This document shows, piece by piece, positions 1 to 6,675 of a stretch of DNA of 11,565 bases. The notes below the pieces were generated by a model. It was not told the DNA's origin. It worked only from the letters and a program-made list of their open reading frames with translations, and did no database searches. The stretch is taken from NCBI GenBank assembly GCA_937897265.1, contig CALCPT010000690.1:1-11565 (forward strand). The letters run 5' to 3'. Both the position numbers and the translations under genes were made by a program. Within the stretch, counting starts at the first letter, position 1. The number at the start of each line of letters is the position of its first letter. Source of the stretch: an uncultured Alcaligenaceae bacterium. Its GTDB lineage: Bacteria; Pseudomonadota; Gammaproteobacteria; Burkholderiales; Burkholderiaceae_B.

Positions 1-51
1 GTGCTGGCCGTGGTCTTCATCAGCGCCACCGTCGTGGCACTGATTCGCTAA
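1..51 (+). CDS. C-terminal end of a small hydrophobic protein (partial, 5' end outside window)
   Basis: Frame 1 is open from the first base and reads VLAVVFISATVVALIR before a TAA at 49-51. The 16 visible residues are almost all hydrophobic and end in a single Arg, as in the last transmembrane helix of a small membrane protein. The stop lies 25 bases before the Bet-like gene on the same strand, which fits a phage early-gene operon in which short membrane or hypothetical proteins sit next to recombination genes. The family cannot be recognised from this fragment. The frame could also be open by chance, since it is short. Confidence 0.45.
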   Translation: MLAVVFISATVVALIR

Positions 52-76
52 ATCCATCAACCAAGAGCTTTACCTC

Positions 77-711
77 ATGAATGCAATTACCAAACAAGAA
101 TCGAGCGCAATGCCCGCGCTGCAAATGAGCGAGAGCGAGCTGATCGAAGTGCTCGCCACCAGCCTGTATCCCGGCGCGCACGTCTCGTCGATCAAGATGG
201 TACTGGGCTACTGCAAGGCCACCGGCCTAGACCCCATGCAGAAGCCCGTGCACATCGTCCCCATGTGGGATTCCAAACAAAAGGTCATGCGCGATGTGGT
301 CATGGCGGGCATTGGCCTTTATCGCGTGCAAGCGGCACGCTCCAACAGTTACGGCGGCATCACCGAACCCGAGTTTGGCCCCGACGTGACCGAGAAAGTC
401 GGCGGCATCGAAATCACTTACCCCCAATGGTGCAAGGTGACGGTCAAGCGCCGTTTGCCCGACGGCTCGACCGCTGACTTCTCAGCCGTGGAGCGTTGGC
501 GCGAGAACTACGCCACGGCGGGCAAGGACAGCACCGCGCCAAACGCGATGTGGAAGAAACGCCCTTACGGTCAACTTGCCAAGTGTGCACAAGCCCAAGC
601 GTTGCGAATGGCCTTCCCCGAGATCGGCTCGGCTCCAACCGCCGACGAGATGGAAGGCAAGACGATCGACGACGGCATGACGATCGAAGCCGAACCAACG
701 CCCGCACCTTC
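77..711 (+). pseudogene. bet: Truncated Bet/RecT-family phage single-strand annealing protein (5' portion of the chimera)
   Basis: This is the phage-derived part of the fusion, codons 1 to about 212. Proteins of this family coat single-stranded DNA and anneal complementary strands during phage recombination, usually with a partner exonuclease. The conserved core is present through the basic helix and the acidic PTADEMEG segment. The region that in lambda Bet forms the C-terminal domain, which contacts host single-strand binding protein, has been replaced by unrelated sequence. No exonuclease, single-strand binding protein or other phage gene follows, so the usual recombination cassette is cut off here. 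The segment is markedly GC-rich (43 of 60 bases G or C in 481-540), unlike what follows. Family assignment is strong; whether the piece still folds or acts is unknown. Confidence 0.75.
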
Positions 712-2851
712 AATAATTAGGTCTGGCTCAAGTGTTGCGCTAAATAACCTTACGGCAAACACCACGCTCAACGGTGGAACAGCTTTTCTCACCACAGGCT
801 GGAGTAATGCGGCTCTAGGGTTCAACCTAACTGTCGGTCGCGAAGGGGGGCGGTTAGCTTTGACTCAGAGCGGTTTAAGCATATCGACTATCGCTCAGGG
901 GAATATCGTACTAACGGGTAATTCAACGCTCGTCATCACCGCGCCGATGGGCACTTACCTGACCTTATCTGTGAATATTAGTGGTCAAGGTAACCTTGTG
1001 ATTTATGGTGGTGGCTTCGTTACTTTAGCTGGAACAAATTCTTTAAATGGAAGTATCACCGTACAGTCAGCCAATTTGGGTCTCATTGGGGGAGCCGGGG
1101 GAACAGCACCGATCTACGTAGGGGAAGACGCTCGTCTTTTTGGCTCTGGCAGCTACTCGAACCAGGTCATAGTCGGAAATGGTGGGATTTTTAAACCTGG
1201 GTTTTCGCCTGGTTATATGTCTTTAGCGAGCGCCGTCATAAATTCTGGAGGTACATATCAGCAAGATATAGCAGGTACTCGGCAAACCGGCATATCTTCG
1301 CCCGATGGGTCTGCAGGTTATTACTCTTTCCTGAGTCTTACGTCCGGCCAGTTTCAGATCAATTCGGGTGCAATACTCAGGCCTCAATTGTCAAACTTAT
1401 TCAGCATCAGCGAACCAGGCTATGGCAGTAGTATCTATGTGCCTACAATTGGAGATCGTTTTCGCATCGTGACGGCGACCGGAGGCATCACTGGGCGTTT
1501 TACAACGCTTATCCAACCTGCGGAGCTAGCCAGTGGCACCCAATTCATCGCTCTGTACAACGTGAATAACAGCCGCAGTATTGATTTAGCGGTTGCGCCC
1601 ACTTCGTACGGCACAACCTTGTCTTCGGGCACAACAAATGCCAGGTCTGTGGCAGGCGTCTTAGATCAATTGTTAGGCGTGAATAAAGTTGGTACGTCTT
1701 CCGTAGGCCAAGACTCGTTGCTCTATGCAGTAGCGGGTCAAACCGCAGCAACTCTCCCAGACTTTGCACGCTCCTTAGCCGGTGAGGTTCACCCAGCATC
1801 GGTCGCAACGCTTCCCCAAACCACTCAACGCCTACAGCAATCGGTGCTAGCGCGTTTGGTCGACTATCCAATGGCGCTCAGCCAGATCAACCCTGCACTT
1901 AACAACGCATTGCTAACAGGCGGTATCGGTGCAACCAACCCGTCGGGGTTGCCGACTGCGAACATGAGTACAAATCCAACGATTAATCCGAACACTGTGA
2001 ATGTTGTAAGCGCTGCGGTGGCAGACGGTCGTGCGTGGGGTGAGATTGCCTATCAACGGACTGAGCGGGCGAGCAACAGCGTTGGTAACGGCTTTAACAG
2101 CAACTTGTACCAAGTTGTGACCGGAGTGGATGCCTATTCAAATGCAGACCTGGGTTTAAAGCTTGGCGGGGGCCTAGCGCTATCAAACACAACCGTCGCG
2201 GCTAATGGTGGTAACAGCACGATCCAGCAAGGCTCGCTGTTTGTCTACGGAAAAATGCCCGTGCTGCAAGACTATGTACTAGATGGCATGGCAAGCGTAG
2301 GCTTAAGTTCAACCAATCTGTCACGCAGTGATCCCACAGGTTTTTCGAGTGGATTTAGCAGCAAAGCGGTGATGGGTAACGATGCAATGGTAAGTGTAGG
2401 TCTCAGTCGCGCCTTTGAATACAACGACGTGCGCGTGATGCCTTATACGCGCCTGAGTTACCAGTACGTACGCCAGGCATCTTATGACGAGGGTAGTGGT
2501 ATTGCTGCGCTGAATGTCGCGAGCTTTAGCGGCGGTGCGGTAAGAGGCGTGATTGGGCTCGCCGTTGGGTCGCTGAACAAGGATCCACTGAAAGATGACT
2601 ACACCTACCGCGCAAATATTGCATTGGGCGCTGATACATCAAGCTTATTGAATCCGTCACTTAACATCACGCTTGGTGGTTATTCTAGTCGCGTCACCAC
2701 TGCGACGGCAGGTTCTGCATTTGTACAGATCGGGCTATATGGAACGATCAAAATCTCTGACAACGCGTATGCCTATGCTGGTGTTTTGGGTGAGGCTAAA
2801 GCGAGTCAAACCTTGTATGGTGGTAGTGTGGGTTTGCGAATGGCATTCTGA
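77..2851 (+). CDS. Chimeric frame: phage Bet/RecT recombinase core fused to autotransporter C-terminus
   Basis: The frame has 924 codons. An AAGAG at 63-67 lies nine bases before the ATG and is an acceptable ribosome site. Residues about 18-205 match the Bet/RecT single-strand annealing family: an ELIEVLATSLYPGA start, a GLDPMQKPVHIVPMW stretch, VMAGIGLYR, WRENYATAG, a basic KKRPYGQLAKCAQAQALR helix and a PTADEMEG end, equivalent to the DKDEAE region of lambda Bet. Lambda Bet continues for a further stretch that is missing here. From about residue 212 the sequence is an autotransporter: a beta-helix passenger with a PATR-like repeat (about 305-337), a helical linker (about 520-620), and a barrel from W654 to the terminal MAF (271 residues, the usual size). 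No signal peptide precedes the passenger, so Sec export and barrel assembly are not expected. The two parts differ in base composition. The product is probably non-functional as an autotransporter, and an assembly misjoin is possible. Confidence 0.8.
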   Translation: MNAITKQESSAMPALQMSESELIEVLATSLYPGAHVSSIKMVLGYCKATGLDPMQKPVHIVPMWDSKQKVMRDVVMAGIGLYRVQAARSNSYGGITEPEFGPDVTEKVGGIEITYPQWCKVTVKRRLPDGSTADFSAVERWRENYATAGKDSTAPNAMWKKRPYGQLAKCAQAQALRMAFPEIGSAPTADEMEGKTIDDGMTIEAEPTPAPSIIRSGSSVALNNLTANTTLNGGTAFLTTGWSNAALGFNLTVGREGGRLALTQSGLSISTIAQGNIVLTGNSTLVITAPMGTYLTLSVNISGQGNLVIYGGGFVTLAGTNSLNGSITVQSANLGLIGGAGGTAPIYVGEDARLFGSGSYSNQVIVGNGGIFKPGFSPGYMSLASAVINSGGTYQQDIAGTRQTGISSPDGSAGYYSFLSLTSGQFQINSGAILRPQLSNLFSISEPGYGSSIYVPTIGDRFRIVTATGGITGRFTTLIQPAELASGTQFIALYNVNNSRSIDLAVAPTSYGTTLSSGTTNARSVAGVLDQLLGVNKVGTSSVGQDSLLYAVAGQTAATLPDFARSLAGEVHPASVATLPQTTQRLQQSVLARLVDYPMALSQINPALNNALLTGGIGATNPSGLPTANMSTNPTINPNTVNVVSAAVADGRAWGEIAYQRTERASNSVGNGFNSNLYQVVTGVDAYSNADLGLKLGGGLALSNTTVAANGGNSTIQQGSLFVYGKMPVLQDYVLDGMASVGLSSTNLSRSDPTGFSSGFSSKAVMGNDAMVSVGLSRAFEYNDVRVMPYTRLSYQYVRQASYDEGSGIAALNVASFSGGAVRGVIGLAVGSLNKDPLKDDYTYRANIALGADTSSLLNPSLNITLGGYSSRVTTATAGSAFVQIGLYGTIKISDNAYAYAGVLGEAKASQTLYGGSVGLRMAF
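698..722 (+). other. Junction between phage-type and autotransporter DNA
   Basis: Codons 209-212 (Pro-Ala-Pro-Ser, 701-712) mark the switch. To the left the third codon positions are mostly G or C and the protein is a Bet homologue. To the right the codons become ATA ATT AGG TCT and the protein becomes a low-complexity beta-helix. GC in matching 60-base lines falls from 72% (481-540) to 52% (721-780) and 38% (1021-1080). I saw no obvious att core, insertion-sequence end or target duplication at the join. The exact breakpoint can only be placed within about 20 bases. Confidence 0.6.
712..2851 (+). pseudogene. 5'-truncated type Va autotransporter (passenger end plus beta-barrel)
   Basis: This is the autotransporter part of the fusion. 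The passenger remnant is rich in Gly, Asn, Ser and Thr. Its stretch GGGFVTLAGTNSLNGSITVQ (from about base 1003) resembles the passenger-associated transport repeat that forms one beta-helix turn. A helical linker with LPDFARSLAGEVHPAS precedes the barrel and resembles the conserved pre-barrel region of these proteins. The barrel opens with a WGEIAYQRTER motif at 2036 and ends with GLRMAF, the C-terminal Phe signature read by the BAM complex. In an intact gene the passenger would begin with a Sec signal and often run for many hundreds of residues; all of that is missing. Without its own start or signal peptide the segment should not reach the outer membrane. Confidence 0.7.
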
Positions 2852-2877
2852 TCTCAAGTCGTCACTCGCTTAAGGCT

Positions 2878-2906
2878 GAGGAGGCAGTGTCTACCAGTGC
2901 CGCTTC
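2878..2906. terminator. Imperfect hairpin between convergent genes, candidate bidirectional terminator
   Basis: GGCAGTG (2883-2889) and CAGTGCC (2895-2901) pair except for one G-G mismatch, closing a TCTAC loop. Four more pairs, one of them G-U, extend the stem outward to 2878 and 2906 after another mismatch. The hairpin lies between the end of the autotransporter frame (2851) and the end of the response regulator gene (2952), where both transcripts should stop. Neither side has a U-tract, so it is at best a weak intrinsic terminator. Confidence 0.3.
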
Positions 2907-2951
2907 CCTAGCCTGGTCGCACTACGGGAGACTAGTCAATAGGTGATAAGT

Positions 2952-3671
2952 TCAGCCAATAATCGAAATTGCATAATTCAATTGGTAGCCAATCCCTCTA
3001 ATAGATCGAATAATTGGATTGGATTTTTGATCTATTCCGAAGCGCTTGGCAATTTTTATTTTTAAACGAGCGATAACATTCTCGACAGAGCGTTTGTCAA
3101 GCATTTGTCTTAAACGGTGTTGTTCAATTTCAGCAAAAATTCGATCATTCTCAAGAATGTGATTAGGTGCCGTTAATAGAAGTTTGATGAGTAATGTTTC
3201 AGTGACTGTTAATTGAAGCGACATTTCGATTTGATTGTTTGTTAACCGACCAGTTTCAGAATGAATGTTCCACGCCGTAGTCGCACTCACGATGTCAAAT
3301 CGCCGTTCTAAGCTGCCAAGAGCAGCCAGAATTTCTTCGTGATCTGCAGTGCTTTTGGCTAAATAGATATCAGCACCGCTGTTATACCCCTCTATTCGAT
3401 CTACGCGAGCGGTACGTCCGGTTAATACAATAATCCCAACGGTTGAATACACGGCTTTGACCTCGCGCGCAATTTCAAAACCATTCAGTCCGGGCAATGA
3501 TAAATCTAAAATTAATAAGTTAATTTTATGTAAGTCAATGTCTTCATTGGCGTTTTTCCCTGTCGTTGCTTGAAAAACTTCATACCCTGCTTGCTCTAAA
3601 AAGTCAGACAGTTCAAAACGATATATTTCATCATCTTCAATAATCAGAATCCTATTGAGTGAAGGAATCAT
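2952..3671 (-). CDS. OmpR/PhoB-type response regulator (receiver plus winged helix)
   Basis: This is a 239-residue DNA-binding response regulator that should be phosphorylated by the kinase encoded just upstream. The receiver domain covers about residues 7-120. It has the acidic pocket E12-D13-D14, phosphoacceptor D56 in LLILDLSLPGLNG, T84 in IVLTGR, and the conserved lysine K106 in LAKS. The C-terminal half is a winged-helix effector domain ending with RSVENVIARLKIKIAKRFG and then the IIRSIRGIGYQL wing, which is diagnostic for the Trans_reg_C family. The ATG overlaps the kinase TGA as ATGA (3668-3671), so translation is coupled. The gene is notably AT-rich (17 of 60 bases G or C in 3481-3540). 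All key residues are present, so it should be functional. Target genes are unknown, though autoregulation of the outer-membrane protein promoter is plausible. Confidence 0.9.
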   Translation of the reverse strand: MIPSLNRILIIEDDEIYRFELSDFLEQAGYEVFQATTGKNANEDIDLHKINLLILDLSLPGLNGFEIAREVKAVYSTVGIIVLTGRTARVDRIEGYNSGADIYLAKSTADHEEILAALGSLERRFDIVSATTAWNIHSETGRLTNNQIEMSLQLTVTETLLIKLLLTAPNHILENDRIFAEIEQHRLRQMLDKRSVENVIARLKIKIAKRFGIDQKSNPIIRSIRGIGYQLNYAISIIG

Positions 3672-5710
3672 GTGGGCTCACCGTGTGGCAGTGACAGATT
3701 AAAGGTAATCGTGCCCTCGTGAATTGCCGCCGAGAGCTGGCCGCCAAGTCTAATGCTTAACAATTGACTCAAATGTAAGCCCAGACCGGTGCCCGATATA
3801 TTATTTTTAACCAGTGGGCTGCGATAGTAACGGTCAAAGATCAACGACAAGTCAGGGATATTACTTTGAACAAGCTGGTTCGAAATTTGAATGGATATGG
3901 TGTTGTCTGGCGAATCAGTGACCTGCATAGAGACATAAATGATTGATTCGGCAGGGGAATATTTCAAGGCGTTTTCAATCAGATTGGTAAATATTATTTT
4001 TAAAATGTAGCTATCTGAATGCGTCATGACTTGCGCTGATAATTTAAAATGTAAGCGATTTAACGATACGTCATCAAGCGCACTGATATATTGCTTGATA
4101 CATTCATTTAAGTTGATGCGCGTACGATTCACCTCAAGAGCCTGTTGGTCGACTTGGTTCATTAAGCTACAGTGCTCGATGATGTTGTGAATGTTTTTTA
4201 ATGATAGATTGATATGGTGAAGTCGCTTCAAATCAATCGCATTGCTCGCTGAAACATATTTCTTAATCGAGTCGATGGCAAGTCTGATTGATCCTAGAGG
4301 TGTTCTTATTTCGTGGGTCAACATGTCGACCAAAATCTTACGTTCGTTCAATAATGCATGCTCAATGGCGGTTTGATGTGCAAGTTCACGAAGATTGGAT
4401 TTGGTATTGTTGAGTTCAGTTAGCACCAATCGTCCACCGACTAAAATCACAAATAAAAGAATCAACGGCTGTACAAAATCACCAAGGCGCGAAAAATAGA
4501 TAGCGCTTGTAGGCGAAACGATAGGATATTGGGTTAGCAATAGTGTTAGCGCCAAGATCAAATCTGACAAAATGAAGGCAATTAAAAGCGTTGCTTTGAA
4601 AACTGTTGGGATATTTGGCATTCGTGCTGCGGCAATAATTTGGGCAACGTGCGTCACTAAGAAGGCGCACATCATGAGCGCGCCGCCTAGGGTATTCATG
4701 TCCGAACTATTGAGCATTAGGCTAGCGAACATGGTGTAGTAAAACAGGCTGCACGTCGTGTTGTACCAACGTGGCGCCTGAAACCTATTGAGTATGCCCT
4801 GGGCTACCCACACCCAGCCAATGATGCGTAAAAAGAAGAGCCCTAAAAAGGTGGGGCTATCTAGCTCTGGATAGTCGGGAAAAAGATAGTGAGATAAGAG
4901 TCCGCTTCCGGATAAAGTGCATAAGAGCACAACCATCATCAAGACCGTAAAGCGCCCGAGTTTTAAAGTCGGATTCAAAATATGCGCAATGAGTAAAAAC
5001 AACAGCACAAAGGTATGTGCCCCAATCTGCATGCCAATTTCAAACTGCTGCTGATTTTTATTAATAGGAGAGAGATCAAAGGGTTCAACGCTGATAGCGC
5101 TATAGATTAAACCTGTAGTTCGAATGTGTATAAAGAGTTCGGTTTGATTCGTCGATAAATCACTGGTGACAAAAGAGTAGCCGCCAAGCGTGGATTGAGC
5201 TTGCCGTGAAGTGAAGCGACTTCCCGCTTGTTGCTTGTGCCATCCGTCGCCCTTTGGCTCGTAGAGTTCGATCTCGTATAAAAAATGAGGTCTGATATTC
5301 ACTAGCAGTCGATGCAACATCAAAGCGTCTGATCGCGCAGATATTTTTACCCAAAATTCTGAGTGGGCGAGTTTGAATAATGGTAGGTTTTTGCGTGATT
5401 CAAAAATACATTCTCGAATATTTTCAATGGTGTATTGATTGCCCGGATTTAGGCAGTATTGAATGCTTGTGCTGATTGAGTTTGTTACTTGAATCGATAC
5501 GGGGTATGGCGTTGTGGAAGCTGCAGTCTCTGCGTTTGCTGATGGGGGGCTGCCCAGTGCAAAGACAAAAAAGCAGATCACCAAGAAGAAACTGCCGCTT
5601 AATTTCACGAAAAATGAATTGGCTTTATAAGATTCTTTTAAATGAAGTTTGACCTTAATTGTACGAATGTAGGCCTGAGCGTTTTCGAGCGTTATATCTA
5701 AACGAAGCAA
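3668..5710 (-). CDS. 7TM-DISM sensor histidine kinase
   Basis: This is an inner-membrane sensor kinase of up to 680 residues. Residues about 35-60 form a Sec signal ending SANA. Residues about 75-210 form a periplasmic 7TMR-DISMED2-like sensing domain (EFWVKISAR, LYEIELYEPKGDGW). Seven hydrophobic segments follow between about 228 and 430. After a short coiled linker comes the HisKA domain with H466 in HEIRTP. The ATPase domain follows, with N580 in NLIENALKYS and a GTGLGL box (640-645). The usual DxGxG box is replaced by NQLVQSNIPD, followed by FDRYYR; similar divergence is known in relatives from Burkholderiales. The longest frame starts at a TTG (5710), 11 bases after the preceding gene, with no clear Shine-Dalgarno. 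A GTG at 5608 would begin directly at the signal peptide. It belongs to one operon with the outer-membrane protein upstream and the response regulator downstream. The ligand is unknown. Confidence 0.88.
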   Translation of the reverse strand: MLRLDITLENAQAYIRTIKVKLHLKESYKANSFFVKLSGSFFLVICFFVFALGSPPSANAETAASTTPYPVSIQVTNSISTSIQYCLNPGNQYTIENIRECIFESRKNLPLFKLAHSEFWVKISARSDALMLHRLLVNIRPHFLYEIELYEPKGDGWHKQQAGSRFTSRQAQSTLGGYSFVTSDLSTNQTELFIHIRTTGLIYSAISVEPFDLSPINKNQQQFEIGMQIGAHTFVLLFLLIAHILNPTLKLGRFTVLMMVVLLCTLSGSGLLSHYLFPDYPELDSPTFLGLFFLRIIGWVWVAQGILNRFQAPRWYNTTCSLFYYTMFASLMLNSSDMNTLGGALMMCAFLVTHVAQIIAAARMPNIPTVFKATLLIAFILSDLILALTLLLTQYPIVSPTSAIYFSRLGDFVQPLILLFVILVGGRLVLTELNNTKSNLRELAHQTAIEHALLNERKILVDMLTHEIRTPLGSIRLAIDSIKKYVSASNAIDLKRLHHINLSLKNIHNIIEHCSLMNQVDQQALEVNRTRINLNECIKQYISALDDVSLNRLHFKLSAQVMTHSDSYILKIIFTNLIENALKYSPAESIIYVSMQVTDSPDNTISIQISNQLVQSNIPDLSLIFDRYYRSPLVKNNISGTGLGLHLSQLLSIRLGGQLSAAIHEGTITFNLSLPHGEPT

Positions 5711-5721
5711 AGTGCTGGCGG

Positions 5722-6372
5722 CTAGAATTTGTAACCGATACCAACCATTACGTTATAGCCGCTGTAAGCGGCGTTACCTGTGATCGGTAGGTTACTAGTG
5801 GTGGTGTCGAACGTGAAGGTATTCATTTTGACGTAGTTGGCTTCAACAAATCCATACCATTTTTGTGTCCACAATTGCTTAACGCCTAGGCCGGCGGTTG
5901 CGCCAGTGCCGTTCGCGCTGACCTTGCTTTGACTAGCCTGTTGGTCAACAGTAACAAGCGCGCTGACCCAAGCCGCTTTGAAATATGCATGGACGCTTGG
6001 CGTGAACGCGTAGCCGGGTAGTAGGGACAAAACATATTGCTGATTGACTGGATTGATCTCTATCTGTGCTCCGATGGTCGCTTTATCAGTAATGGCTACT
6101 GTGTAGTTTAGACCGGCGAAGTAGGGCGTAGAGTTGGCGCGATAGTGTTGATCTGCTAACCTGAAGCTTGTCTGGTTCAGTCTAATGTTGGTCGCATTGA
6201 TCGTGTACGGCTGGTAGCCCACTGCCGCTTGAATGGTGACGCCTTCGAAGTTTTTTGCTGGGGGCGAAATCTGATCACTTTTTTGCGCTTGGGCCATGTT
6301 GGCTGCGCTGAACATAACTAGGCCACTAGATAAACTGTGTATTAACGCGCTGCGCATCGATAATGCACTCAT
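5722..6372 (-). CDS. Small outer-membrane beta-barrel protein
   Basis: The product has 216 residues. A Sec signal ends at AQA (A29) before QKSDQ, giving a mature protein of about 187 residues. This is rich in alternating hydrophobic and polar strands (VTIQAAVGYQPYTI, TIGAQIEINP, SVHAYFKAAWVSALV, WYGFVEANYVKM) and ends in VGIGYKF. The terminal Phe is the BAM recognition signature. The size suits an eight-stranded barrel of the OmpA-like or OmpW-like type, but I cannot assign a specific family. AGGTGA just upstream of the ATG (6370-6372) is a good ribosome site and fixes the start over Met6. It is the first gene of an operon with the kinase and regulator. It may be a ligand channel, a sensor accessory or simply a target of the system; that is inference. 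Confidence 0.75.
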   Translation of the reverse strand: MSALSMRSALIHSLSSGLVMFSAANMAQAQKSDQISPPAKNFEGVTIQAAVGYQPYTINATNIRLNQTSFRLADQHYRANSTPYFAGLNYTVAITDKATIGAQIEINPVNQQYVLSLLPGYAFTPSVHAYFKAAWVSALVTVDQQASQSKVSANGTGATAGLGVKQLWTQKWYGFVEANYVKMNTFTFDTTTSNLPITGNAAYSGYNVMVGIGYKF

Positions 6373-6434
6373 TATTCACCTAAATATGGTTTTCTAAGCT
6401 TAGTTTCGTTTAGTCTCATGTGATCTTCGCGTTG

Positions 6435-6463
6435 ATTGTACTTAAAGTAAAACTCAGTGCCTA
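6435..6463 (-). promoter_or_regulatory. Candidate sigma70 promoter for the outer-membrane protein/kinase/regulator operon
   Basis: On the minus strand TAGGCA (6463-6458, four of six to the -35 consensus) is separated by 17 bases from TACAAT (6440-6435, five of six to the -10 consensus). It would give a leader of about 55 bases before the ATG at 6372. The only support is the match and its placement. Confidence 0.35.
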
Positions 6464-6532
6464 AGCATGAGTTGCATCTCGAAAAATAGACAATCTGTTA
6501 CATCACAAGGGTACGATTTGTCATTTTCCTCA

Positions 6533-6566
6533 ATGCCGAAGGCTAGGTGTTAACCCTACTCGGCAT
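6533..6566. promoter_or_regulatory. Inverted repeat in the divergent control region
   Basis: ATGCCGA (6533-6539) and TCGGCAT (6560-6566) are perfect complements. Inside them TAGG (6544-6547) and CCTA (6555-6558) can pair around TGTTAAC. No U-tract follows on either strand, so an operator or a transcript hairpin is more likely than a terminator. Confidence 0.35.
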
Positions 6567-6675
6567 ACTCGACCGTCAAAATTGCGAAAAGAGACATCTA
6601 GTTGCGATTTTAGGCCTAACTAATGCCTTACAAACCGCCTACTCTGTGAACGCTTAGCCCTAGGCTGCCACGCAG

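Larger units (their letters stand above)
6373..6675. promoter_or_regulatory. Divergent control region between the sensing operon and the receiver-cyclase gene
   Basis: These 303 bases contain no gene. Visible elements are a sigma70-like promoter toward the outer-membrane protein, a 7-base-arm hairpin (6533-6566), and a 10-base palindrome TTAGGCCTAA (6610-6619). No convincing promoter toward the cyclase gene was found. The long 5' leader on the minus side could carry an operator for the OmpR-type regulator. Confidence 0.45.

Noticed and set aside
571..825. A minus-strand open frame that crosses the Bet-autotransporter junction
   Set aside because: It is short with no domain or ribosome site; it mirrors codon structure of the plus-strand frame and gives no independent support for either gene.
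1545..1871. A 108-codon open frame on the minus strand inside the autotransporter part
   Set aside because: It lies entirely opposite a clear coding frame, has no recognisable motif or ribosome site, and is expected by chance.
6419..6508. TGTGA half-sites at 6419-6423 (plus) and at 6503-6508 (minus) as cAMP-receptor sites near the cyclase gene
   Set aside because: Neither has a second half-site at the correct spacing, so they do not make a CRP operator.
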